Assembly: GCA_963716685.1 (NCBI GenBank)
Contig: CAVQTR010000006.1
Coordinates: 620,001-684,000, forward strand
Length of the DNA stretch: 64,000 bases
Direction of reading: 5' to 3'
From: JALYXI01 sp963716685
GTDB lineage: Bacteria; Acidobacteriota; Terriglobia; Bryobacterales; Bryobacteraceae
A model generated the notes under the pieces. It was not told the origin of the DNA. It was given only the letters and a program-made list of their open reading frames with translations, and did no database searches. Positions 17,694 to 25,757 of this stretch are shown one piece after another; the stretch's first letter is position 1; the number at the start of each line of letters is the position of its first letter. Both the position numbers and the translations under genes were made by a program.

Positions 17694-18116
17694 ATGGATT
17701 TCGCAAAACTGAATGAAGCACTTGAGGACCTGCGCTCAAAGCGCGATGTTCTCGAACAGGCGATGTCGCATATCGAAAATGCGATCAGCGCGCTTTCGGG
17801 CGGTAATGGTCTCCACTCGATACAGAACGGAAACACGAGCACCGCGACGGTACGGCATGAACGCACATCACCCCGCTCTTACATTGATGACGCGGTGACA
17901 CTGATAACCGAAGCTGGCCATCCACTTCACGCGCGAGATCTAGCTGAAGGCATGTCTAAGGTTCGGAACAGGGATGTTCCGCGATCATCCATGGAATCCA
18001 CGCTCATTCGACATATAGCTGACTTGAAGGAACGGGCGCGCCTCACGAAAACGGATCGCAGCACCTACGGCCTAGTGCCGCCCCACACAAACGGAAATCA
18101 AGCTGAACTCCTTTAG
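17694..18116 (+). CDS. HARE-HTH-like DNA-binding protein in transposon
   Basis: 140 residues. Residues 1-36 form a coiled coil. Residues about 60-128 match the HARE-HTH/winged-helix pattern: SYIDDAVTLITEAGHPLHARDLAEG, then SSMESTLIRHI and STYGLVP (each shown in pieces under 20). This domain class is associated with modified DNA and with restriction or chromatin factors. The ATG has an AAGGGG ribosome-binding site 7 bases upstream and a GTTGA/TCAAC inverted repeat before it. Its stop overlaps that of a convergent 53-residue ORF. It may recognise the methylation made by the cargo enzyme, which is inference. Confidence 0.75.
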   Translation: MDFAKLNEALEDLRSKRDVLEQAMSHIENAISALSGGNGLHSIQNGNTSTATVRHERTSPRSYIDDAVTLITEAGHPLHARDLAEGMSKVRNRDVPRSSMESTLIRHIADLKERARLTKTDRSTYGLVPPHTNGNQAELL

Positions 18117-18274
18117 CTTTTCGGTTTTGCAGCCGCTCTCCGCTTTGTTGGTTGAGCGGCTTCATGCTTCCTCAACTGCTTGTCCATCTCGGCCTTTGGC
18201 ACCGCGATTAACCGCTTCATCACTGCCGTAAAATTCTGAAATTCTGGCGTTTGCTCAAAAGGGGCAGGTTTCAT
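18113..18274 (-). CDS. Small basic protein accompanying the transposase
   Basis: 53 residues, MKPAPFEQTPEFQNF followed by VMKRLIAVPKAEMDKQLRK and a Lys/Arg/Ala tail. From memory, short proteins of the pattern TPEFxxF..MKxLxxVPKxEMD occur next to transposases and resemble antitoxin-like or accessory proteins. It follows the transposase on the same strand. Its SD (AGGGG) lies in the stem and its ATG in the loop of a GGGGCAG/CTGCCCC hairpin. Its stop overlaps the opposite gene by three bases. A regulatory or accessory role in transposition is inferred. Confidence 0.65.
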   Translation of the reverse strand: MKPAPFEQTPEFQNFTAVMKRLIAVPKAEMDKQLRKHEAAQPTKRRAAAKPKS

Positions 18275-18282
18275 GCTGCCCC
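18261..18282 (-). promoter_or_regulatory. Hairpin enclosing a start codon
   Basis: GGGGCAG and CTGCCCC pair over 7 bp with an 8-base loop that holds the ATG of the 53-residue ORF, while the stem holds its ribosome-binding site. Translation could be blocked in the folded state. It also lies just after the transposase stop, where it could slow transcription. Confidence 0.45.
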
Positions 18283-18335
18283 TATTCTAATCCTGAATCG
18301 CTTCCCGCGTCCCTGGCGTTTCGCGGGGACGGCCC

Positions 18336-19280
18336 CTATGGTTGGATCGTCTCGGTTTTGCCCGTCAGTTCCGCGTACGTCAGACGACGCCCTACAACCT
18401 GCTGAAGCACCTTGATAAACCGCTCCCCATCATTCAGTTCGCGGAAGTTGAAGCGGAACATCTGCTCATCCAGATAACGGAACAAGTGAAAAGGCTCCAC
18501 GCTGATATACGTACCATTCAAGCCGCGCTTCAGTAGCGACCAGAAGTTTTCCATGCCATTCGTATGCACGTTGCCGCGCACGTACTCTTCCGCGTGGTTG
18601 ATGATCTGGTGGATGAACTCACCATTCAGCCCCCAGTAGGAAAGCAATTCGTCAGAGAAGATTTCGGAGCCGGGAGCGACGTTCTTCTTGATTTCGTTCT
18701 GGAGCGTCTTCTTGTTCCGCTTGGCTACAACCTTGGTCCGAACGTGACCGCCACGCTCCAGCATGCCCATCACTACCGCTTTGCCAGTTGCGCCACGTCC
18801 GTGGATCTTTTCAGCCCGCTTGCTGGCGTGCATGTTCCGCGCTTTGCCCCCGATGAACGTTTCGTCTACTTCCACTTCACCCGAAAGGGGAGCGTTGAAC
18901 GTTCCGGTTTGCATGGCAAGGCGTACGCGCTGAAGCATGAACCATGCGGTTTTTTGCGTTACTTCGATATCGCGGTGAAGTTCATAGCTTGAGACCCCAT
19001 TCTTGCAGTTGATGACCAACCACGCGGCGGGAAGCCACTTGTCTAGGCCGATGGGAGAGTCTTCGAAGATTGTCCCCACCTTCAAAGAAAACTGTGCTTT
19101 AGGATGCTTGCCATAGCACTTGTAGCGGTCCTGCTTTTCCAAGTAGGTGACTTTATCCGAACCGCAAGCAGGGCAGCGAACAACGCCATCGGCCCAGCGA
19201 ATCGCGATCATGAACTTGCGGCAATTGTCCTTGTCAGCGAAGTACCGAACCGCTTGCAGAAGTGAAGTGATGGCGTCCAT
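18336..19280 (-). CDS. IS1595 family transposase
   Basis: 314 residues. An N-terminal zinc ribbon (RCPACGS at 35-41, KCYGK near 54) is followed by the IS1595 DDE-type core: VEVDETFIGGK with D139, IFSDEL with D210 and the HTNGMENFW..LK block at 239-251. All appear intact, so the enzyme is probably active. A promoter-like pair, TTGACT inside the right terminal repeat and TACGAT 17 bp further, points at this gene. It reads inward from the right end of the element. The start is the ATG at 19280. Confidence 0.95.
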   Translation of the reverse strand: MDAITSLLQAVRYFADKDNCRKFMIAIRWADGVVRCPACGSDKVTYLEKQDRYKCYGKHPKAQFSLKVGTIFEDSPIGLDKWLPAAWLVINCKNGVSSYELHRDIEVTQKTAWFMLQRVRLAMQTGTFNAPLSGEVEVDETFIGGKARNMHASKRAEKIHGRGATGKAVVMGMLERGGHVRTKVVAKRNKKTLQNEIKKNVAPGSEIFSDELLSYWGLNGEFIHQIINHAEEYVRGNVHTNGMENFWSLLKRGLNGTYISVEPFHLFRYLDEQMFRFNFRELNDGERFIKVLQQVVGRRLTYAELTGKTETIQP

Positions 19281-19286
19281 AAACCC

Positions 19287-19315
19287 ATCGTACAGATTTC
19301 GGAATGGTTAGTCAA
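19287..19315 (-). promoter_or_regulatory. Transposase promoter with -35 box inside the terminal repeat
   Basis: On the minus strand TTGACT (19315-19310) and TACGAT (19292-19287) are separated by exactly 17 bp. The -35 box lies in the right inverted repeat, so transposase binding there could repress its own gene. Confidence 0.45.
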
Positions 19316-19328
19316 CTATATTATTACC
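19305..19328 (-). repeat. Right terminal inverted repeat
   Basis: Reverse complement starts GGTAATAATATAGTTGAC and matches the left end at 21 of 24 bases. Element ends at ...TTACC. Confidence 0.9.
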
Positions 19329-19336
19329 ATAGTTAG
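19329..19336. repeat. Target site duplication, right copy
   Basis: ATAGTTAG, identical to 15551-15558. Only 5 bases separate it from the downstream start codon. Confidence 0.9.
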
Positions 19337-19341
19337 CGCTA

Positions 19342-22300
19342 ATGACGGGTCTTCGTTCGATCTATACGTTGGCAGCCCTTGCTCTGTTCGGCGCAGGTGC
19401 CATTTATTCGCAGGCGGTCAACGGCAACCTGCTGGGTACCGTAACTGACAGCTCCGGCGGTTCGATCGCCGGCGCGAAAGTCACTCTTACGGAAACAAAT
19501 ACGCAGGTTGTGAAAACGGGTCAGACGAACCCAAGCGGCAACTACGAGTTTCCGGCGCTTCCGCCGGGGACTTATCGCGTGGAAGTGGAAATGTCGGGCT
19601 TCAAGAAGGAAGTCAGAAGCGGCATTATCGTAGAGGCGAACACCAGTCCGCGCGCCGATTTACAACTGCAGCCCGGCAATGTCAGCGACACCATCGAAGT
19701 AAGTGCCGTCGCTTCGATCTTACAGACCGAGCGCGCCGATACGGGCCGTTCGATCGATGCGCAGATCGTGGAAGAGCTTCCGCTCGGCGTGAATCGCAAC
19801 TTCCAGAGTCTTCTGGATCTGGTGCCCGGCACCTCGGTGGAAACCTTCCAGCATTCGCAGTTCTTCAATGCATCGAGCTCGCTGCAAACGAATGTGAATG
19901 GCCAGCCGCGCATGGGGAATAATTTTCAGATTGAGGGCATCGACAACAACGAGCGTACCGGTCTGCTGCAAATTCTGATTACGCCGGCGGAGGCGATTCA
20001 AACTGTCAATATCTCCACTACCAATCACGATCCGGAACTGGGACGCGCAACCGGCGCCGTTACCAACGTGATGATTAAGTCGGGTACGAACGCATATCAC
20101 GGTTCGGCTTACGAATTTCTGCAGAACAGCGCGTTTGATGCGCGCTCCTTCTTCAACCCCTCCGTGGGGCATCTGGCTTATAACTACTTTGGTGGAAACG
20201 TCGGCGGACCAATCAAAAGGAACCGGCTGTTTTTCTTTGGCAATTACCTCCGGACGGAGGATCACGAAGCGAATACGAACCTGATCACCGTTCCTTCCAA
20301 CGCGTTCCGCACGGGTGATCTGAGCGGCGACCCCACGCACCAGGTTTACGATCCCGCGACGGGACTGCAGGATGGCAGCGGACAGGGACGCGTGCCGTTC
20401 CCTGGCAATATCATTCCGGCCAGCCGCATCAATCCGGTCTCGGCCAGGATTCTTTCGTTCATCCCGCCCACGAACGAGCCTTTTGTCCCAACGTCGCAGA
20501 CCAATGACTACTTTGCGCTGCTGCCCTCACGCAAGACGAATAATCAGGTGGATTCCAAAGTAGACTGGACTCTCTCCGACAAAGACCGCATCAGCGGCCG
20601 CTTCAGTTTCGCGCGGCCAGTGATATTCCAGGCTCCTATTTTTGGCGATGCCGGCGGACCGGCGCAGGGGAACTTTGAAGGCTCCGGGACGCAGAAGACG
20701 TACAGCACGGGGCTGAACTGGAACCGCGTCATTTCGCCGTCACTGCTGACCGAGGTTCGCATCGGCGTAGCGCATTATCATAACGAAGCCGTGCAATCGG
20801 ATTACGGCAAGAACGATTCCACCGCAGTGGGCATCCCGGGAGTCAATCTGGGGCCATTCACCAGCGGCTTTGTGGGAATTCAGATTAACGGCTACTCGAA
20901 CCCGCTGACCGGTTATTCCGCGAGCCTTCCCTGGGACCGCGCGGAAGCGAATATCGACATCGTGAACTCGTGGACGAAGATCTTCCGTAACCACCAGATC
21001 AAGTTCGGCGCGGACATCCGCCGCATTCGCGATGATTTATTGCAGGATCAGACTTACAGCCCGCGCGGAATCATCTACTTCGGTACGAATCAGACAGCGC
21101 TTTCCACCTGCTCGGCCTCAGGAACCTGCACGACTTCCTCGAATGGTCTGGCAAACGATATGGCCAGTTTTCTGCTGGACGTGCCTTACCAGGAAGCGCG
21201 CGACGTCAACACCTATTTTCCTGCTCTGCGGCAATGGCAGATCTTTTCGTATCTCGCCGATAACTGGCAGGTGTCCCCGAAGCTGACCGTCAATGTAGGT
21301 GTGCGCTGGGAAATTTACGCCCCGCCGACTCCGGCTTTCCCGGGCGGGTTCTCGAACTACAATGCGACCAACAACACTCTGGTGATCGCGGGGGTTGGCG
21401 GCAATCCCCTCAACGGAGGGCTACAAAATCACTATAAGTACTTTGCGCCGCGCCTCGGTCTGGCTTACCGATTGAATGAGAAGACCGTAATTCGTTCGGG
21501 CTTTGGCATCAGCTACACGCCGTTCCCGGACAACAGCTGGATGTACAACTTCCCCGTGCGTTCGAATAATTCCTACGTTGCTCTGGCGGGCGCCGACAAT
21601 TTCGGCACCGCGGTACTGCCCGGCAACGTTGCTCCTACCTTCGCCAATGGCTTCCCTGCTCCCGATCCCGTGGTGGTTCCGAAAAATGGAATTATCACAA
21701 ATCCCAACCCCACTACGGCGCAGATCGTGATCCCGACGAATTACAAGAACGGGTACATCGAGGCGTGGAACTTCGCTGTTCAGCGACAGCTGCCGTTCAA
21801 TCTGGTGTTGGATGTGGCGTATGTCGGCAGCCATGGCGTGAATACACCGTCCGAACCCAACCTGAATGCCGGTCAAACGATTGGCGCAGGCAGCCTCGGC
21901 GAACCGTTTTTCGTCAAATACGGAACAACCTCATCGGTGACTCAGTATTTTCAGGGTTTCTCTTCCACCTACAACTCGCTTCAGGTAAAGTTCGACCGCC
22001 GCTTCAGCTCCGGTCTGACGATGACAACCGCCTTCACCTGGCAGAAGGCGATGGATTTCCAGAGCGGCGATGATGGCGGTTTGGATTTCTACGCGGGACA
22101 AGGCTTGAACCGCAATTACGCGCGCGCTGATTTCGACCGCACGCTGAATTACATTCAGAGCTATATCTATCAACTTCCGTTCGGCAGAGGCAAGCGGTTC
22201 CTGACCAATGATTTGGCTGGCAAGATTGTCGGCGGATGGCAGGTTTCGGGTATATTCTCCGCCCGCACCGGCACGCCTCTTACGTTTACCGGCAACAACA

Positions 22301-22707
22301 CGCTGATTCTGGGAACCGGTGGAACGGCGACCTTGCAGCAGGTTGCCCCGATCGAAGTCCTCGGCGGCATCAACACGGGGAATCCCTGGTTCAGCACCAG
22401 CAGTTTCGTGAAGACTCCCAATAACGTTCAGGGCAATACGGGCCGCAATATTTTCAGCGGTCCGAATCTGTGGGGTCTGAACGCCTCGCTTTCGCGCTGG
22501 ATCGATATCCGCGAAGGGCTGAAACTACAGCTGCGGCTGGAAGGGCTCAACGCCTGGAACAAAGCGCAGTTCTCGAATCCCAACACCAGTTCAGGTCCAG
22601 GAAACGCCAGCTTCGGGATCATCACCAGCACCCTGAGCTCTGGAACCGGAGTGAACAGCACAGGCGGCGGACGCGCCGTCCAGCTGGGCGCGAAGATTGT
22701 CTTTTAA
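19342..22707 (+). CDS. Oar-like TonB-dependent receptor with carboxypeptidase-regulatory-like domain
   Basis: 1121 residues. A signal peptide (YTLAALALFGAGAIYSQA) precedes a beta-sandwich of the CarboxypepD_reg type (GTVTDSSGGSIAGAKVTLTE to about residue 115). A plug (residues about 125-260, with NNFQIEGIDNNERTG) and a long beta-barrel ending in a hydrophobic strand (VQLGAKIVF) follow. Such receptors are abundant in Acidobacteriota and are thought to import glycans or other large ligands. The ATG is only 13 bp from the transposon end, with no good ribosome-binding site. The native promoter has been cut off, so expression may be altered. Confidence 0.92.
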   Translation: MTGLRSIYTLAALALFGAGAIYSQAVNGNLLGTVTDSSGGSIAGAKVTLTETNTQVVKTGQTNPSGNYEFPALPPGTYRVEVEMSGFKKEVRSGIIVEANTSPRADLQLQPGNVSDTIEVSAVASILQTERADTGRSIDAQIVEELPLGVNRNFQSLLDLVPGTSVETFQHSQFFNASSSLQTNVNGQPRMGNNFQIEGIDNNERTGLLQILITPAEAIQTVNISTTNHDPELGRATGAVTNVMIKSGTNAYHGSAYEFLQNSAFDARSFFNPSVGHLAYNYFGGNVGGPIKRNRLFFFGNYLRTEDHEANTNLITVPSNAFRTGDLSGDPTHQVYDPATGLQDGSGQGRVPFPGNIIPASRINPVSARILSFIPPTNEPFVPTSQTNDYFALLPSRKTNNQVDSKVDWTLSDKDRISGRFSFARPVIFQAPIFGDAGGPAQGNFEGSGTQKTYSTGLNWNRVISPSLLTEVRIGVAHYHNEAVQSDYGKNDSTAVGIPGVNLGPFTSGFVGIQINGYSNPLTGYSASLPWDRAEANIDIVNSWTKIFRNHQIKFGADIRRIRDDLLQDQTYSPRGIIYFGTNQTALSTCSASGTCTTSSNGLANDMASFLLDVPYQEARDVNTYFPALRQWQIFSYLADNWQVSPKLTVNVGVRWEIYAPPTPAFPGGFSNYNATNNTLVIAGVGGNPLNGGLQNHYKYFAPRLGLAYRLNEKTVIRSGFGISYTPFPDNSWMYNFPVRSNNSYVALAGADNFGTAVLPGNVAPTFANGFPAPDPVVVPKNGIITNPNPTTAQIVIPTNYKNGYIEAWNFAVQRQLPFNLVLDVAYVGSHGVNTPSEPNLNAGQTIGAGSLGEPFFVKYGTTSSVTQYFQGFSSTYNSLQVKFDRRFSSGLTMTTAFTWQKAMDFQSGDDGGLDFYAGQGLNRNYARADFDRTLNYIQSYIYQLPFGRGKRFLTNDLAGKIVGGWQVSGIFSARTGTPLTFTGNNTLILGTGGTATLQQVAPIEVLGGINTGNPWFSTSSFVKTPNNVQGNTGRNIFSGPNLWGLNASLSRWIDIREGLKLQLRLEGLNAWNKAQFSNPNTSSGPGNASFGIITSTLSSGTGVNSTGGGRAVQLGAKIVF

Positions 22708-23168
22708 CTGAGCGGCGCGCCGGTTAGTCGTTTTGTGACAAACAGAATTTGCCCGGTATGCTGCTGGAAGTGGCCCACCACCTGGTAGACCGCTTCCAGC
22801 ACCGAGACGTCCCGCCCCTGCGGCAAAATTCGTTCCGCCATCCGTTCCGCGGTTAACCCGCTGATCACGGGAATGGCATTGCCGATGGTGCGGTCCAGCA
22901 GTTCTCGCAGATCCGCCCCCGTGAGACCGTCTTTCGCCGTAAACTCGGCCTCTCGTACGCGGATATCCGGTTCGCCGCCGATGCCGGTGTTGATCCACTG
23001 CCGCATATTGCCGCAGAGATGAAGGATCAGATTGCCAACGGCATTTTCCTGGTTGCCCTGACGATCCCAGATCTGTTGGTCACTTAGCTTGCTGAGACAG
23101 CCATCGAGCGCTGTCTTCATCTGGTTCAGCTTCGCGACCGAATGGTCAATGAACAATTTCTCGATCAC
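22704..23168 (-). CDS. DinB family protein (DUF1572-like)
   Basis: 154 residues forming a four-helix bundle pattern. Candidate metal ligands are His in LHLCGN near 50 and HFQQHTGQ near 133-137. DinB-superfamily proteins often bind a metal and act in thiol-dependent transfer or stress. The start overlaps the DUF4337 stop by 4 bp, so it ends the efflux operon. The stop overlaps the convergent receptor gene by 4 bp. Precise activity unknown. Confidence 0.85.
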   Translation of the reverse strand: MIEKLFIDHSVAKLNQMKTALDGCLSKLSDQQIWDRQGNQENAVGNLILHLCGNMRQWINTGIGGEPDIRVREAEFTAKDGLTGADLRELLDRTIGNAIPVISGLTAERMAERILPQGRDVSVLEAVYQVVGHFQQHTGQILFVTKRLTGAPLS

Positions 23169-23692
23169 ATCAAATACCCCGAAAGGAAAGTCCCGATGCC
23201 GGCAATACCCGCAACCATACCGATATACGGGAACAGGCGCTTCTTCGAAATGAAATAAAGCGAGGACAGCACCAGGCTGATTTCGAGCAGGCCCTCGCCG
23301 AAGTCATACCGGAGAGCGCGTCTTTCAATATCGCCGACTTCGCCTTCCAGCTTTTTGGCATCAGCCTGAACCTCGTCGCCCTCGCGCTGGTACTTCTTTT
23401 GTTCCGCCTGGAAACGCTCCATCTTTTTCGCCGTGGCATCGTTCGCCGGCGCCAGCATTCCGAGCAGGTCTTCGCCCAGCTCGATGTTATGGAGCTTGAT
23501 GCGTTTGGACTGATAGTACGACCACTTGTCATTCGCATCGGCCTTCACGAGCACACCCTCGGTATGCGCGCGATGGGAGACAATCGTCACGATCGCAAGA
23601 AGAACCGCCAGCAGAGAAGTCAAGATACCGATCGTCTGCCCGAAGGGGTCATGGCCGCCTTCCACTTCGTGATGGATTTCGAGTTCAGCCAT
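23165..23692 (-). CDS. DUF4337 membrane protein
   Basis: 175 residues. Membrane segments near 20-40 (IGILTSLLAVLLAIVTIV) and two near the C-terminus (LLEISLVLSSLYFIS; IGMVAGIAGIGTFLSGYLM) flank a charged central region with KWSYYQSKRIK, matching DUF4337. It probably sits in the inner membrane. It lies 9 bp after the ABC ATPase gene and overlaps the DinB gene by 4 bp, so it is likely co-transcribed with the efflux system. Biochemical role unknown. Confidence 0.87.
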   Translation of the reverse strand: MAELEIHHEVEGGHDPFGQTIGILTSLLAVLLAIVTIVSHRAHTEGVLVKADANDKWSYYQSKRIKLHNIELGEDLLGMLAPANDATAKKMERFQAEQKKYQREGDEVQADAKKLEGEVGDIERRALRYDFGEGLLEISLVLSSLYFISKKRLFPYIGMVAGIAGIGTFLSGYLM

Positions 23693-23701
23693 TCACGTCC
23701 A

Positions 23702-24403
23702 TTAGACCGAAACCGTCGCCCCTTCCGCCAGCAGTTCGCCCTTTTCCAGATGGCGGGACTTGCTTGCGTACCGGGCGGCGTGCGGATCGTGGGTCACCAT
23801 AACGATCGTTTTGCCGAATTCTTTGTTCAGGCGGCTCAGCATTGTGAGCACTTCATCCGCGGAGGCGGCGTCCAGATTACCCGTGGGCTCATCCGCCAGA
23901 ATCAATGCCGGATCCGTAACGATGGCGCGCGCGATGGCGACACGCTGCTCCTGACCGCCTGACAGCTGCCGCGGGAAGTGGTTCATACGTTCACCGAGGC
24001 CGACCAGCTTGAGCGCGGTCGCGGCATGCTCCAACCGCTCTTTCTTGCTGAGGTTCGTCAGCTTTAAAGGCAGCTCCACATTTTCGAGCGCGGTGAGGAC
24101 CGGGATGAGATTGAAGCTTTGAAAGATGAACCCAACATTCTCATTGCGCCAGTGCGCGATTTGTTTGTCGCTCATTTGGCGAAGATTCTGACCGAGCACC
24201 GCGATCTCGCCGCCCGTGGCTTTATCCATCGCGGCGATCAGGTGCAGGAGCGTCGATTTGCCGGAACCGGACGGGCCCATGAGAGCGACGAACTCACCCT
24301 TATGAATCTCGATATCAACGTCCTTCAGGGCGATCACGTGAAATTCGTCGCGGACGAAATCCTTCTTCAGTTTGCTGGTCTCGATTACGATTTCGGAATT
24401 CAT
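23702..24403 (-). CDS. LolD/MacB-type ABC transporter ATPase
   Basis: 233 residues. Walker A GPSGSGKST near 43, Q-loop FQSFNLIPVLTALENV, signature LSGGQEQRVAIARAI and Walker B ALILADEPT followed by MVTHD mark an ABC ATPase of the MacB/LolD/FtsE class. It would power the FtsX-like permeases encoded upstream. It follows the adaptor gene with one base between. Together they form a MacAB-like export system whose substrate cannot be told from sequence. Confidence 0.93.
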   Translation of the reverse strand: MNSEIVIETSKLKKDFVRDEFHVIALKDVDIEIHKGEFVALMGPSGSGKSTLLHLIAAMDKATGGEIAVLGQNLRQMSDKQIAHWRNENVGFIFQSFNLIPVLTALENVELPLKLTNLSKKERLEHAATALKLVGLGERMNHFPRQLSGGQEQRVAIARAIVTDPALILADEPTGNLDAASADEVLTMLSRLNKEFGKTIVMVTHDPHAARYASKSRHLEKGELLAEGATVSV

Positions 24404-24404
24404 G

Positions 24405-25742
24405 TCACGCTCCTTTGATGTGAACGCGGTCGCCTGCTTTGAGGGCCGCGGGGGGAGCGACGATCACGTCCTCGCCTCCGATCAGTCCCTGTTCAATCAC
24501 AACACCGGCGTTGTTGACCGGCCCGACTTTCACGGGCCGCGAGATCGCCTTTCCCCCGACCACGACAAATACGGCGTCGTTCTTCACCGCCGAAACCGGA
24601 ATGACGACGCGGGGAACCGTGGCCGCTTCGCGCGTGACCGGCTTCGCAGCGTTCAGAAACGAGACACTGGCATTCATTTCGGGCCTCAGATAGTCGTCCG
24701 GGTTCAGAATTTTGACCTTGATTTGAACCGTCGCCTTCTGGCGGTTTGCCTCGGGCGAGATCTCGAAGATGGCGCCTCTGTATTTGCGGTCAGGGAAAGC
24801 ATCGGTGGTCACGGTAGCCTTCTGCTGCGGATGCAGCTTGGCGAAATCGTTCTGGGCGATGTCGAGTTCCACCTGCAAATCGTTCAAATCCGCAAGCGAG
24901 ACGACATAACCTTTGGCGCCCTTGTCGCCCACGAAGCTGGTGGTGACGAACTCGCCTTTTTCCACAGCGCGCTCGAGGATCGTTCCGGAAACGGGAGACT
25001 GGATGACGGTGTCGGCCAGTTGAGTTTTGGCATATTCCAGCGCCCCTTTGGCCTGTTCCACCTGGCCCATCATGGCCGCGATTTGTTCGGCGCGCGGACC
25101 CAAACGGGTCAACTTATCGGTTTTCACCAAGGATGCGACGCGCGCCACCTGAGCATCGTATTTGGCCTGCGCGTCATCGAGAGATTGCTTCGGAGAAACT
25201 CTGGCGTTGAACAGTTCCCTGGTTCGATCGAGATTGATCTTGTAATTCTCGAGATCGGCCTTGGCCTGCTCCAGATTCGCCGTGGTCACGTCGATTTCTT
25301 CCGGGCGCGAGCCGTTGCGCAGTTCGGCCAGTTTAGCTTCCAGGTTCGCGAGACTGCCCTTCGCTTGTTGGACCTGCGCGCGGTACTCATCGTCTTCCAG
25401 ACGCACGAGCACCTGACCCTGTTTGACGCGGTCGCCCTTTTCGACGCCGATCCACTCCACGCGGCCGATCACCTTGGCGGCAACTTCGATTTTGTGATGC
25501 GCCACAATGTAGCCGGTGGCGTTGAGAATGACGTCGGCCGCGCTCGCCGAGCCAGGGTCCGCCGTGCGCACACGAACGGCATCCACTTCGGTGGCAGCGT
25601 TGAGCTTACTGTAACCGAATCGCGCGATACCCAGCACCACGAAAAGACAGATTCCGCCGATGATCCAGCGCGAGGCCCACTTCCCCGGCGAAGCCGCACG
25701 CTGGGTACGGTCGATGCGTAAACTCTTTAATTCCGTTTCCAT
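24405..25742 (-). CDS. Efflux periplasmic adaptor (MacA/HlyD family)
   Basis: 445 residues. A transmembrane anchor (WIIGGICLFVVLGIARFGY near 27-45) is followed by a lipoyl half (RVEWIGVEKGDRVKQGQVLV), a coiled-coil hairpin (about 115-240) and beta-barrel parts (SPVSGTILERAVEKGEFV, RPEMNASVSFLN). It should link the inner-membrane ABC permeases to an outer-membrane channel, which is not encoded here. It lies 15 bp after the permease gene and abuts the ATPase gene. Confidence 0.92.
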   Translation of the reverse strand: METELKSLRIDRTQRAASPGKWASRWIIGGICLFVVLGIARFGYSKLNAATEVDAVRVRTADPGSASAADVILNATGYIVAHHKIEVAAKVIGRVEWIGVEKGDRVKQGQVLVRLEDDEYRAQVQQAKGSLANLEAKLAELRNGSRPEEIDVTTANLEQAKADLENYKINLDRTRELFNARVSPKQSLDDAQAKYDAQVARVASLVKTDKLTRLGPRAEQIAAMMGQVEQAKGALEYAKTQLADTVIQSPVSGTILERAVEKGEFVTTSFVGDKGAKGYVVSLADLNDLQVELDIAQNDFAKLHPQQKATVTTDAFPDRKYRGAIFEISPEANRQKATVQIKVKILNPDDYLRPEMNASVSFLNAAKPVTREAATVPRVVIPVSAVKNDAVFVVVGGKAISRPVKVGPVNNAGVVIEQGLIGGEDVIVAPPAALKAGDRVHIKGA

Positions 25743-25757
25743 GGCACTCTTTGTTCT

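Larger units (their letters stand above)
15559..19328. mobile_element. IS1595-type transposon with DNA methyltransferase-endonuclease cargo
   Basis: A 3770-bp unit bounded by 24-bp inverted repeats that match at 21 positions, each beginning GG, and flanked by a perfect 8-bp direct repeat ATAGTTAG. It holds an IS1595 transposase at its right end reading inward, and cargo: a methyltransferase-endonuclease fusion, a 40-codon ORF, a HARE-HTH-like protein and a 53-residue protein. Codon use and base composition look more AT-rich than the neighbours. The intact ends and duplication imply a fairly recent, complete insertion. Passenger-carrying IS1595-family elements are known. I do not know whether this cargo set has been described. 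Confidence 0.92.

Noticed and set aside
24372..25721. 449-codon open frame on the plus strand
   Set aside because: It is antisense to the clear efflux adaptor gene, has no domain pattern, and is rich in His, Arg and Gly, as expected for a shadow frame in GC-rich DNA.
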